Notes: generated from the letters alone by a model not told the origin. DNA of 37,004 nucleotides from DATDDB01 sp036524005 (GCA_036524005.1 DATDDB010000152.1:1-37004), one strand, 5' to 3'; counted from the stretch's first letter, positions 8,033 to 17,204 are shown. Made by a program: numbers and translations.

Positions 8033-9579
8033 AGCGCGACTGGAGACAACTGGCGGATAAAACCTTCGACCTGCTGGTGTGCGGCGGCGGCGTTTACGGG
8101 GCATGGACTGCCTATGACGCAGCCTTGCGCGGGCTGAAAGTCGCACTGATCGACCAGGGTGACTGGGCAGGCGCCACCTCATCGGCCTCCAGCAAGCTGG
8201 TGCACGGTGGCCTGCGCTATCTCGAGACCTATGATTTCAGGCTGGTGAAAAAGGCGCTGTCCGAGCGGCAGATGCTGCTGGAAGCGGCGCCGCATCGCGT
8301 GTGGCCTTTGCGTTTTGGCGTGCCGGTGTATGCGGATAGCCGGGTCGGCAGGCTGATGCTGGAGGCAGGGCTTTTCTTATACGACTTTCTGGCCGGATTT
8401 CCTGGGTATTCAATGTCCCACCACCGTTTTGGCCGCAACGATTTTTCCCGGCGCTTTTCCATCCTCGAAAGTAACGGCCTGAAAGGCGGTTTTACCTACT
8501 CAGATGCGCAGACCGACGATGCGCGCCTGGTGCTGGAGATTGTGGATGGTGCCATGTCCCAGGGCGCGGCATGTGTGAACTATTGCCGCATGGAGAGCCT
8601 GATCGAGCAGGACGGCAAGGCCATCGGCGCGATCTTGCATGATTGCGTGGAGGATGCGGATTGCAAGGTGTACGCCAAACAGATCGTCAATGCCACGGGC
8701 TGCTGGATGTCACAAGAGGAGGGAACGCGCTGCCGGCTGACCAAGGGCGTGCACCTGGTGATGCCGGAAACTGGGCTGACTGAAGCCTTATTGCTGACCG
8801 CCAAATCGGATGGCCGGGTGTTTTTTGTCATCCCCTGGTATGGCCGCACATTGCTAGGCACTACCGACACAGATTACCGTGGCAACCTGGGACGGGTTAA
8901 GGTCGAAACGGAGGACATTGCCTATCTGCTGGCCGAAGCCAACCGGTACCTCAACACTGGCTGGAATGCCGACGATGTGATCGGCAGCTTTGCCGGGTTG
9001 CGCACGCTGATATACAGCGAAGTGGCCGCACCATCGGCCGCCAGCCGCGACTGGAAACTGGAAACCGCAAAGAACGGCGTGCACTATTCAGTTGGCGGCA
9101 AGCTGACCTCGGCGCGCGAAGATGCGGCGCGCATCGTGGATGCAGTCTGCACCCAACTGGGTATGCAGGCATCCTGCGCCACCCGGGGCAAACCGTTTCC
9201 CTGGGTGCCCGCCCAGGAAGTCGCCGCGCTGCAGGCCCGGGCGCGCCAGCTTGGAGTGGATGAGGAATGCACATTCTGGCTGATCCGGCGCCACGGCAGG
9301 CGCGTGGAAAACCTGTTTCCCGCTATTGAAACAAATCCGGCGCTGGCAGGGCGCATCGTGCCTGACCTGCCTTTCACCCATGCCGACTTGTTGCTCTGTG
9401 CACGCGATGAAATGGTGGTCCACCTGGATGACTTGCTGCGCCGCCGCCTGCCCTTGCTGATTTTGTCCCGGCTGGGGGAAAAGGAATTGCGGCAAATGGC
9501 TGAACGGGTGGCGCCTGTGCTGGGCTGGGACCAGGCGAGGATTGCGCGCGAGACGTCAAATTGCGTTAGCGGGAAGTGA
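8029..9579 (+). CDS. glpD: FAD-dependent glycerol-3-phosphate dehydrogenase
   Basis: Oxidises glycerol 3-phosphate to dihydroxyacetone phosphate and passes electrons to the quinone pool at the inner membrane. The 516-residue length is normal for GlpD. The FAD-binding GGGVYGAW (19-26) and the family stretch SSASSKLVHGGLRYLE are clear, as are FVIPWYGRTLLGTTDTDY and GGKLTSAREDA. The C-terminal GlpD cap domain is present. It is the last gene of the ATGA-coupled hydrolase-GDPD-glpD operon and ends 13 nt from the convergent small hydrolase. No glycerol kinase or facilitator gene is in the window, so the operon seems directed at phospholipid-derived rather than free glycerol. Confidence 0.95.
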   Translation: MKRDWRQLADKTFDLLVCGGGVYGAWTAYDAALRGLKVALIDQGDWAGATSSASSKLVHGGLRYLETYDFRLVKKALSERQMLLEAAPHRVWPLRFGVPVYADSRVGRLMLEAGLFLYDFLAGFPGYSMSHHRFGRNDFSRRFSILESNGLKGGFTYSDAQTDDARLVLEIVDGAMSQGAACVNYCRMESLIEQDGKAIGAILHDCVEDADCKVYAKQIVNATGCWMSQEEGTRCRLTKGVHLVMPETGLTEALLLTAKSDGRVFFVIPWYGRTLLGTTDTDYRGNLGRVKVETEDIAYLLAEANRYLNTGWNADDVIGSFAGLRTLIYSEVAAPSAASRDWKLETAKNGVHYSVGGKLTSAREDAARIVDAVCTQLGMQASCATRGKPFPWVPAQEVAALQARARQLGVDEECTFWLIRRHGRRVENLFPAIETNPALAGRIVPDLPFTHADLLLCARDEMVVHLDDLLRRRLPLLILSRLGEKELRQMAERVAPVLGWDQARIARETSNCVSGK

Positions 9580-9592
9580 GTTAGCGGGCTGG

Positions 9593-10237
9593 CTAGCCGT
9601 GTTTGCCGGCATGCCTGGCGAACCATGCGGTCGCCGTCTTGGCCGCCTGTTCCAGCGTGCCCGGCTCCTCGAACAAGTGCGTGGCGCCTGGGATGATGGC
9701 CAGTTGCTTGTCACAGCCCAGATGGGCATAGGCGGCCTGGTTCAGCTCGATCACCCCGTGGTCTTCGCCGCCCACGATCAGCAGCGTGGGGGCGCTGACC
9801 CTGGTGAGCGCAGGGACACCGGCCAGGTCGGGGCGCCCGCCGCGCGAGACCACCGCGGAGATGTTTCCTCCTATTTCCGCAGCTGCCTGCAGGGCGGCCG
9901 CAGCACCCGTGCTCGCCCCGAAATAGCCGATGCTGAGCGAGTGCGTGGATGGGTTGATCCGCACCCATTCCGTGGCGGCAAGCAGCCGCCGGGTGAGCAG
10001 GGCTATGTCGAAACGCATGTCATAATCGCGGTCTTCCTCGCGCGTAAGCAGGTCGAACAACAGTGTGCCGATGCCCGCCGCCTGCAACACCGAAGCAACG
10101 TAATTGTTGCGCGGGCTGAAGCGGCTGCTGCCGCTGCCATGCGCAAACAACACCACTGCGCCAGCCTTTTCAGGTAGCACCAGTTCGCCTTCAAGAGACA
10201 CCTGCCCGGCGGGAATGGTGATCTGTTCGTGCAGCAT
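9593..10237 (-). CDS. Small alpha/beta hydrolase (dienelactone-hydrolase-like), last gene of the amr operon
   Basis: The 214-residue cytosolic protein has a compact alpha/beta hydrolase fold: oxyanion region FAHGSGSSRFSPRN (31-44), nucleophile elbow GASTG with S109, acid D159 in VGGEDHG and H187 in PGATHLFEEP. The longer reading frame to 10414 lies inside amrS, so the start at 10237 is used; it follows the amrS stop by 2 nt with GGCAGG upstream. Family members act on varied esters or acyl bonds, and the substrate cannot be read here. Tight coupling to the AmmeMemoRadiSam genes suggests a linked role, but hydrolases of this kind also travel with other neighbours. Confidence 0.82.
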   Translation of the reverse strand: MLHEQITIPAGQVSLEGELVLPEKAGAVVLFAHGSGSSRFSPRNNYVASVLQAAGIGTLLFDLLTREEDRDYDMRFDIALLTRRLLAATEWVRINPSTHSLSIGYFGASTGAAAALQAAAEIGGNISAVVSRGGRPDLAGVPALTRVSAPTLLIVGGEDHGVIELNQAAYAHLGCDKQLAIIPGATHLFEEPGTLEQAAKTATAWFARHAGKHG

Positions 10238-10239
10238 GT

Positions 10240-11334
<1,095 letters not shown>

Positions 11335-11337
11335 GGC

Positions 11338-11880
11338 TTACTCCTTCCATTTTTCCACTGTGTAGCGCGAAAGCAGGACTTCAGGCGACCAGAAATCCGT
11401 GGGCAGGCCAGCCTTGTATTTGAGGTGGGCCATGAACTGGCGCGGGGTGGGTAGCTGTTCCCATACTTGCGGCAGAAAGGTGCTGCGGTAATGGGCGAAC
11501 TGGAATATTACCCCATCCTCGTTGGGGCGAAGTTGCTCCAGCGCATGTTTTTCGTCGCGGAAAGTCATCGGTCGCGGCGGGGTCAGCAGCGACACCTCCA
11601 CCGCGATGTGGGGAAGCTCATCATGGCTCAGCGGCGAAAAACGCGGGTCACGAAAGGCAGCCGCCACGGCGTTGGATTTGACGTCCTGCAGCAGGGTGCG
11701 GTGCGCTTCCAGCGTGCCTATGCAGCCGCGCAGTTCGCCATGTTGCGTGAGTGTGACAAAGCAGGCGCCGGGATCCGCCAGCCACGGCAGGGTTTCGTCC
11801 ACTTCGTGCCGCACTGCAAACACTCGCGATATTGCGCTGCGCGCAATGGCCAGCAAAACATCGCCACGGTCCGGGATCAA
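11338..11880 (-). CDS. amrA: AMMECR1-domain protein (AmmeMemoRadiSam system protein A)
   Basis: A 180-residue protein with the AMMECR1 signature LRGCIG (50-55), preceded by ACFVTL and followed by FRDPRFSPL and the conserved C-terminal region around PTPRQFMAHLKYKAGLP. The biochemical function of this domain is unknown in all organisms; human AMMECR1 is disease linked. Translation appears to start at TTG 11880, because the upstream amrB stop gives a TTGA overlap, the rare-start equivalent of ATGA, and GGGAGGG lies at suitable distance. No in-frame ATG exists near the expected N-terminus. Confidence 0.92.
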   Translation of the reverse strand: MIPDRGDVLLAIARSAISRVFAVRHEVDETLPWLADPGACFVTLTQHGELRGCIGTLEAHRTLLQDVKSNAVAAAFRDPRFSPLSHDELPHIAVEVSLLTPPRPMTFRDEKHALEQLRPNEDGVIFQFAHYRSTFLPQVWEQLPTPRQFMAHLKYKAGLPTDFWSPEVLLSRYTVEKWKE

Positions 11881-12674
11881 GATGCCCTCCCTTCCTCAAA
11901 AGCAAACGCTGCATAACCCACCACCCCATCCCGGGAGCCGGCGGTATCCCCCGAATTGCGCAGGTCGAGCAGGTGCGGCGTAAGATGATGGCGCTGTGCG
12001 GCAAGCAGCAGGCCGTTGATCGGGGTCGCGCCGCAGGCGTGGTCGTGCGTGATTTCAGTGTCCATTTTCAGAATGGATTGCGACGTGGCGGAATCAATAC
12101 GTCGCGCCAGGTTGTAGGGCAGGTAGTGCGACAGGTCCGAGCTGATGACGATCAGGGTTTCCGCGCCGCCCCAGACCAATTCCAGCACCTCGGCCACTTC
12201 TTCAGCGCTTGCCATGCCTACGGCCAGCGGCAACAGCTTGAAATCCGGGAGCACGGATTGCAGGAAGGGCAGCTGAACTTCCAGGGAATGCTCCTGGGCG
12301 TGCGCCCTGGCGCTCACCGCTATCTGTGGCAAATATGCAATGCGCTGTATGGCCTCGGTATCGAGCGGGATGTCGCCCAGCGGGGTGGAAAAGGCATCTG
12401 CTTCCGGCAAGGCCAATCCGCGCACTGCGACCCTGTGGGTGGGGCCCAGCAGCACGACATGGTGGATGCGCGGTGCAATATCTTTCAGTGCGGCATAGGC
12501 GGCTGCGGCAATGGGGCCGGAATAGACATAGCCGGCATGGGGGACGATCAGTGCCTTTGGAATACAGGCAACCTTTTCCGCACCCGCCAGCATCGTGCGG
12601 ATGTCGCGCGCAAGCGCTCCGGCTTCACCGGGGTAAAACATACCGGCAACGGCGGGCGGGCGGGTGGATTGCAT
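11877..12674 (-). CDS. amrB: MEMO-family protein (AmmeMemoRadiSam system protein B)
   Basis: The 265-residue protein matches the MEMO family, related in fold to extradiol dioxygenases. Residues equivalent to the human MEMO1 metal ligands are visible: H46 (PHAGYVYSG), H80 (LGPTHR) and C214 (ACGATPING). H129 (EHSLEVQLPFLQ), D180 and H183 (SSDLSHYL) are further pocket residues. The start PPAVAGMFYP is typical of the family. It is the first gene of the amr operon; the start ATG has GTGAGG upstream, and a perfect 13-bp inverted repeat begins 16 nt before it. Its catalytic role, if any, is unknown. Confidence 0.94.
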   Translation of the reverse strand: MQSTRPPAVAGMFYPGEAGALARDIRTMLAGAEKVACIPKALIVPHAGYVYSGPIAAAAYAALKDIAPRIHHVVLLGPTHRVAVRGLALPEADAFSTPLGDIPLDTEAIQRIAYLPQIAVSARAHAQEHSLEVQLPFLQSVLPDFKLLPLAVGMASAEEVAEVLELVWGGAETLIVISSDLSHYLPYNLARRIDSATSQSILKMDTEITHDHACGATPINGLLLAAQRHHLTPHLLDLRNSGDTAGSRDGVVGYAAFAFEEGRAS

Positions 12675-12690
12675 GGCAACCTCACTGTTG

Positions 12691-12740
12691 GATGCTTATT
12701 GATAAGATGAGGCATTCAATAATGAAAATCAATAAGCATC
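12691..12740. repeat. Perfect 13-bp inverted repeat upstream of amrB
   Basis: GATGCTTATTGAT (12691-12703) and ATCAATAAGCATC (12728-12740) are exact reverse complements separated by 24 nt. The structure starts 16 nt upstream of the amrB ATG and would lie in its 5' leader or promoter. It could be an operator for a dimeric regulator or an RNA stem that affects access to the ribosome binding site just downstream. Confidence 0.6.
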
Positions 12741-12939
12741 ATCAGGTAATACGGTAAACCATTAAGCATATTTTGAACCAAGGAATTCCCCATTTCAGGC
12801 CGGTTTTTACCAGGAAGAAGTTTCAGGGAAGAATAAGGTCGCCCTTGGACTTCAAAAGCATTGCATTGCACGGCCAATCAGTCGCAAAATGACTCCTGTG
12901 AGAACCGTCTTTAGTAATTAAAACCAGAGGAGGATTATC

Positions 12940-13623
12940 ATGCGAAACACTATCAGCACCGATACCAAACACCTCGAAGCGGAGGTTCGTAAAGCGGTAG
13001 AAGAGGGGTTCGACGTACAGGAAAGGGTGCGTCAAATCACCCTGCGTATCATCCGCGCCCGTTCGTTTGAAATCAAATCCCTGCAACAGGCCACATTGGC
13101 GGTATTGCGCGGCGCCAGTGCCGGGGTGCAGAAGGATATTCATCAGTCGTCCGAACAGTCAAAAATCGCCCTTGAACATCTTAAACAGGCGGTTACCGGG
13201 CTGGATGTGGCGCTGGCGCAATTTGCCGAAGCTGCCAAACTGGCGGTAGAAGAGGCTTCGGGCAGGGCGCAGCGTTATTCCAATGAGGATCTGACCCGCG
13301 CCCGGGAGGATCTTGAAAAACTGGAAAAAATGTTCGTTGAATCACTGCAGACATCGGCTTCGGCCACCAAGGATGCGGCCGGGGATATGTTGCATGGACT
13401 GGCAAGCCACGCGCGCATCCAGGGTTCTGCCGTCGGCAGGCAGATGAAGGATACGCTGGAGACCATTACGCGCCAGCTTGGTGCGGCAGGCAGTGCACAG
13501 GTGGGGATAGGCCTGCATCTTGCACGCAACACTTCCGATTTGCTGCGCCAGATCGCCGCTGGCATGCTCACCGGACTTGCCGACCATGTGAGACCTGCTC
13601 GCAACGACGATAAAGGCAGTTAA
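12940..13623 (+). CDS. Phasin-like alpha-helical protein, possibly DUF6781
   Basis: A 227-residue, charged, alanine-rich protein without signal peptide or membrane segment. Nearly the whole chain looks helical, with heptad-like stretches (about residues 65-135), then a glycine/alanine-richer C-terminal third with amphipathic character. In composition it resembles phasins, the coat proteins of polyhydroxyalkanoate granules; I believe it belongs to the DUF6781 group, but cannot confirm this. An excellent AGGAGG site precedes the ATG. The UbiB-like gene starts 2 nt after its stop, so the two are co-translated and probably act together, perhaps at a membrane or lipid surface. Confidence 0.75.
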   Translation: MRNTISTDTKHLEAEVRKAVEEGFDVQERVRQITLRIIRARSFEIKSLQQATLAVLRGASAGVQKDIHQSSEQSKIALEHLKQAVTGLDVALAQFAEAAKLAVEEASGRAQRYSNEDLTRAREDLEKLEKMFVESLQTSASATKDAAGDMLHGLASHARIQGSAVGRQMKDTLETITRQLGAAGSAQVGIGLHLARNTSDLLRQIAAGMLTGLADHVRPARNDDKGS

Positions 13624-13625
13624 CA

Positions 13626-15371
13626 ATGCTGTTACAGGCGCTAGGAGCAGCTCGCGATCTTGGCAGGCTGCATGTAATCGCATCGGTGCTGATCCGATAC
13701 GGTTTCGGCGACGTAGTGCGGCGCTTGGGAATGGCCAATGTGCTGGAACGGGCAGGGCGCGCGTTGCTCTGGAAGCATGCGGAGGAATATGCGCATATGG
13801 AGCCGCCGGCCCGGGTGCGGCACGCAATGGAAGAGCTGGGGCCGACATTCATCAAACTTGGGCAGGTGCTGGCTTCGCGTGTGGATTTGTTTGCGCCGGA
13901 ATGGATCATCGAATTCGGCAAGCTGCAGGATAGCGCCCCGCCTTCTCCCTATGACAAGGTGCTCCAGCAATTCATCGAAGACATGGGAGCGCCGCCCGAA
14001 AAGGTATTCGCCTTTTTCGATCCCGAACCGATCGCCGCAGCTTCCATCGCAGAGGTGCATCGTGCCCGCCTGGAAGACGGCAGCGATGTGGTGGTCAAGA
14101 TACGCAGGCCAGGTATTCGGCCCATCATCGATGCCGATTTGCGGCTGCTGTTGCGCCTGGCGGAATTCGCCGAGGCGGAAATTCCGGATTGGCGCAATTT
14201 CCGGCCACTGGAGGTCGTCAGGCAGTTTTCGCTGTCGATCCAGCGCGAACTGGATTTCGCCAGCGAATGCCGCAACAGCGAGGTTATTGCACACAATTTC
14301 GCCGGTTATAAAGACCGCGAGGTGATACCGTTTGAACGCGAATCCGCAAGATCCACGGCTTCGGCGCCCGTCATTGTCATCCCCAAGGTCTATTGGCAAT
14401 GGACCGGAGAACGGATTTGCGTGCAGGAATACGTGGATGGCATATCGGGGCGCAATCTTGCGGCGGTCGACCATGCGGGCTTCAATCGCAAGATACTGGC
14501 CAGGCGCGGTGCGCGCGCCGTGCTGAAGATGATCGTGGAGGACGGCTATTTTCACGCCGACCCGCATCCGGGCAATGTGTTTTACCTGACCGGCCACCGC
14601 ATTGCCTTCATCGATTTCGGCATGGTGGGACGGCTGACCGATGAGCGGCGCGGCCAGATGGTACAACTACTGCTGGGCCTGGTGCGCCATGAGCCGGACC
14701 GTGTCGCGGAGGTGTTGCTGGACTGGACCGACGAAGGGAAAGTGGATGAAGCCAGCCTGATCCTGGAAATCCAGGCATTCGTGGATCAATACCACGGTGT
14801 GGTGTTGAAACAGCTGAGCATAGGCACGATGCTCAATGATCTGGCATCCATTCTGCGCACCCACTCAATTACGCTGCCTCCCGATCTCGCCTTGCTGATC
14901 AAGGCCTTTATCACACTCGAAGGCATGGGGCGCGAGTTGGACCCGGAATTCGACATGGCAGGGGAGGCCACGCCCTTGCTGGAAAAAGCCTTTAGCGCCC
15001 ATTATGCACCCACCGCGCTAATCAGGCGTGGCTGGCATTCCACCACCGAGATGCTGGGCATTCTGGCAAACCTGCCGCATGATATTTCACGACTGCTGCG
15101 CGCGGCGCGCCGGGGCCGCCTGGAAATCCGCATCGACGTGGATAATCTGAAGCATGTGGGCAACCAGCTTGATGGCGCGGCAAATAGGCTGACGGTCGGC
15201 GTCGTTGTCGCCGCGCTCATTGTGGGTTCATCCATCGTCATGACCGTCAGGGGTGGTCCTGAGTTACTCGGCTTGCCGCTGTTCGGGCTTGTTGGTTATC
15301 TGGGCGCTGCCATTGGCGCCTTTTGGCTGCTGATCTCAATCTGGAATAGCATCCGTGCAGATCGGGAATGA
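13626..15371 (+). CDS. UbiB/ABC1/ADCK-family atypical kinase-like protein
   Basis: The 581-residue protein has all the hallmarks of the UbiB family: KxGQ motif FIKLGQ (75-80), the alanine-rich loop AAAS (137-140) that replaces the glycine loop, nucleotide lysine K158 (VVVKIRRPG), ADPHPGN (311-317) and the metal-binding DFG (330-332). Two hydrophobic segments near the C-terminus (about 530-550 and 556-577) would anchor it in the inner membrane, as in UbiB. UbiB proteins assist ubiquinone synthesis or lipid handling through ATPase activity. This gene is not in a ubi cluster; it is coupled to a phasin-like gene, so it may be a paralogue with another lipid-related role rather than UbiB itself. 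Confidence 0.9.
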   Translation: MLLQALGAARDLGRLHVIASVLIRYGFGDVVRRLGMANVLERAGRALLWKHAEEYAHMEPPARVRHAMEELGPTFIKLGQVLASRVDLFAPEWIIEFGKLQDSAPPSPYDKVLQQFIEDMGAPPEKVFAFFDPEPIAAASIAEVHRARLEDGSDVVVKIRRPGIRPIIDADLRLLLRLAEFAEAEIPDWRNFRPLEVVRQFSLSIQRELDFASECRNSEVIAHNFAGYKDREVIPFERESARSTASAPVIVIPKVYWQWTGERICVQEYVDGISGRNLAAVDHAGFNRKILARRGARAVLKMIVEDGYFHADPHPGNVFYLTGHRIAFIDFGMVGRLTDERRGQMVQLLLGLVRHEPDRVAEVLLDWTDEGKVDEASLILEIQAFVDQYHGVVLKQLSIGTMLNDLASILRTHSITLPPDLALLIKAFITLEGMGRELDPEFDMAGEATPLLEKAFSAHYAPTALIRRGWHSTTEMLGILANLPHDISRLLRAARRGRLEIRIDVDNLKHVGNQLDGAANRLTVGVVVAALIVGSSIVMTVRGGPELLGLPLFGLVGYLGAAIGAFWLLISIWNSIRADRE

Positions 15372-15394
15372 TTCTATGTCAGGTAGCACATTAG

Positions 15395-15400
15395 TATAAT
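15395..15400 (+). promoter_or_regulatory. Candidate -10 box for the CAP-domain gene
   Basis: A perfect TATAAT lies 11 nt before the ATG at 15412. The hexamer 17 nt upstream (TTCTAT) is a poor -35, so an activator or read-through from the UbiB-like gene may contribute. If used, the mRNA leader would be only about 5 nt. Confidence 0.3.
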
Positions 15401-15411
15401 ATGGTAAGCAT

Positions 15412-15975
15412 ATGAAATATCGGGGTATTGGTTGTGCAGTGTTTATGATGATGCTTGCTGCGGGATGCGCTGATACAGCCGGTATTGAAAGCGCGGGTTC
15501 AACCCCTGGTGGAACGGTAGATCGCGCGGCCATACTGGCGGCGCACAACAAATGGCGTGCCGGCGTGGGAGTGGCGAAGTTGAGCTATTCAACGGAACTT
15601 GAGGCATCCGCACAGGCTTGGGCAAACTATCTGAAAAAAAACAACCATTGCCAAATGCGCCACAGCAAGCCGGACGGCAAGTACGGTGAGAACCTTTACT
15701 GGGCCAGTGCGATCATGTGGTCGGACGGGCGCCGTGAAGTGCAAAGCGTAGCTCCCGAAACACCTGTTGATAGCTGGGGCATGGAAAAATCCGATTTCGA
15801 CTATGCCGTCAACAATTGCATACCCGGGAAAGTATGCGGCCATTACACCCAGATGGTTTGGAGAGACACGCAAAAGGTGGGCTGCGCATTTGCAGTCTGC
15901 ACTGACAGCAAGGACCAGATCTGGGTGTGCCAGTATCAGCCGGCTGGCAACTGGGTGGGCGAGAGGCCTTATTGA
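15412..15975 (+). CDS. CAP/SCP-domain lipoprotein
   Basis: The 187-residue product has a lipoprotein signal peptide with lipobox LAAGC (cysteine 19), so it should be lipid-anchored in the envelope. Residues about 40-187 form a CAP (SCP/PR-1/allergen V5) domain: H45 in HNKWRAG, E93 in YGENLYW, the CAP1 motif GHYTQMVW (143-150, H144) and the CAP2 motif YQPAGNWVG (175-183). Six cysteines in the domain (C80, C136, C142, C158, C163, C173) suggest disulfides, consistent with export. Bacterial CAP proteins have no settled function; sterol/lipid binding and protease-like roles have been proposed for relatives. It lies 40 nt after the UbiB-like gene on the same strand. Confidence 0.9.
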   Translation: MKYRGIGCAVFMMMLAAGCADTAGIESAGSTPGGTVDRAAILAAHNKWRAGVGVAKLSYSTELEASAQAWANYLKKNNHCQMRHSKPDGKYGENLYWASAIMWSDGRREVQSVAPETPVDSWGMEKSDFDYAVNNCIPGKVCGHYTQMVWRDTQKVGCAFAVCTDSKDQIWVCQYQPAGNWVGERPY

Positions 15976-16469
15976 ATCAGCCTGCCCAACCTAATTTGGA
16001 TGGGCGGACTATTCGATGAACTGTTATTGTGCAGCGGCAGAAAAATCGAGTCTGAGCTAACCCGCCTTTCCCGGACAGTCTGATTCGCACTTTCCTGATT
16101 GCTCTGGCTTCTCCCGGATTGGTAAATCCACATGACGCCAGCTGGGTGGGTGAGAGCCCAAAATCTAATTCCATTTCTGGCTAACCCTGGAATGTTGCAT
16201 TTCACTCATTTGACATAATATACATTATGCGCACATTCAAAAATAACAACGTTAAGCTGGAAAAGCATAAATCCCCCCTAACTGATTGTTTGCACATAGT
16301 ATGTGGATGGAGATCAGCCTTCAGCGCTAAGAGTATTATATATAGACCATCAATAGGCCATTATTAATATTGCTCATAAGATGGTTATAGAGCATCATAC
16401 ATTCAGACTACAATGCCAGAGTTCACAGGCAGCGCATCAAACTTTTCGGTTATGCATTCTGGGGGAAGA
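15976..16469. other. 494-nt intergenic region, AT-rich in its second half
   Basis: No supported gene. The first half has normal composition, with a small hairpin at 15984-16005 and an 18/21 match (about 16138-16158) to the 3' end of the CAP gene. From about 16200 the composition turns AT-rich, with TTGACA at 16210-16215 but no good -10 at 17 nt, several TATA-like runs around 16330-16370 and an imperfect dyad GCTCATAA...TTATAGAGC (16372-16393). The AT-rich part probably holds the luxR promoter and control sites. Confidence 0.6.
15984..16005 (+). terminator. Small hairpin after the CAP gene
   Basis: GCCCA (15984-15988, reading GCCCAACC) pairs with TGGGC (16001-16005) with a further CC/GG and one mismatch, 6-nt loop. 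It starts 9 nt after the stop codon but no T-run follows, so termination is only possible. Confidence 0.3.
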
Positions 16470-17204
16470 ATGAAGACTATTGAATATTTCGCTGATCTGG
16501 CTACCCATGGCGGCATGGATGCATGGCGCGACCAGGTGTTTCAGTTTGGCGCCAACCTGGGTTATCAGCACGCTACGTTGGCAATTTTTCCCAGTCATGA
16601 AACATCGATCGAAGCAGGCAATGCTTTCTTGCATACCACCCTGCCCGAGGATTTTCTGGGTTATTACGATAACGAGAAAGCGGGTGAAATTGACCCGGTC
16701 GTTTTGCACTGCCTGCACAGGCTGACCCCTGTTCTTTGGACGCCGAGCACTTTTAATAATTCCGACAGGCAGCGGCGGCTTTATGAGGAGGCCTGCAGAC
16801 ACGGGGCGCGTTACGGGATCGCCTTGCCTCACCATGGCCCTAACGGCGAGTTTGGTGTGCTGTGTTTTGCGTCCAGTTCGAAGTATACCGAGGCATCACG
16901 GTTAGAGGTGATGCGTTCTATTCCCGAATTGGCCTGCTTCCGCGATCATATCCTGGAGGTGTTTTCCGGGTTTATGCATAAACCATCCGCCATCTCCAAA
17001 GAGGGCATAGAGCTTACTGCACGTGAAATCGAATGCATGAAATGGTGTGCGTCCGGAAAAAGCTCTTGGGACATTGCCCGTTTGATGAATTGCACCGAGG
17101 CAACGGTGAATTATCACTTTACCAACATTCGCCGCAAATTCGGTGCATCATCGCGCCGCATGGCCATCATCAAGGCCATACGCATGGGCTTCATATCCGT
17201 TTAA
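16470..17204 (+). CDS. LuxR-family quorum-sensing-type regulator without a LuxI partner in the window
   Basis: The 244-residue protein has an autoinducer-binding domain (about 15-160) and a C-terminal LuxR helix-turn-helix (about 180-244: LTAREIECMKWCASGKSSWDIA, then TVNYHFTNIRRKFG). In the pocket, Y66, D75, P76, W90 and G116 match the invariant residues of acyl-homoserine-lactone receptors, but the residue equivalent to TraR W57 is F62. That keeps an aromatic side chain but departs from the classic set. No LuxI synthase is in the window, so it behaves as a LuxR solo here. The ATG at 16470 is chosen because GGGGA stands before it; an earlier in-frame ATG at 16413 lacks a site. Confidence 0.9.
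   Translation: MKTIEYFADLATHGGMDAWRDQVFQFGANLGYQHATLAIFPSHETSIEAGNAFLHTTLPEDFLGYYDNEKAGEIDPVVLHCLHRLTPVLWTPSTFNNSDRQRRLYEEACRHGARYGIALPHHGPNGEFGVLCFASSSKYTEASRLEVMRSIPELACFRDHILEVFSGFMHKPSAISKEGIELTAREIECMKWCASGKSSWDIARLMNCTEATVNYHFTNIRRKFGASSRRMAIIKAIRMGFISV

Noticed and set aside
16138..16158. 18/21 match to the 3' end of the CAP gene (TGGGTGGG region), possible duplicated fragment
   Set aside because: Too short, and the sequence before it does not align with the CAP gene; chance cannot be excluded.
15969..16205. 78-residue minus-strand frame overlapping the CAP gene stop
   Set aside because: GTG start without ribosome binding site, low-complexity Ser/Asn-rich content and no family resemblance.
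16227..16367. 46-codon reading frame in the AT-rich gap (starts MRTFKNNNVK)
   Set aside because: No ribosome binding site, odd composition, no recognisable family; the start sits in AT-rich promoter-like sequence.
16372..16393. Possible lux box upstream of luxR
   Set aside because: The dyad GCTCATAA...TTATAGAGC needs a gap to align and lacks the lux-box consensus ends.
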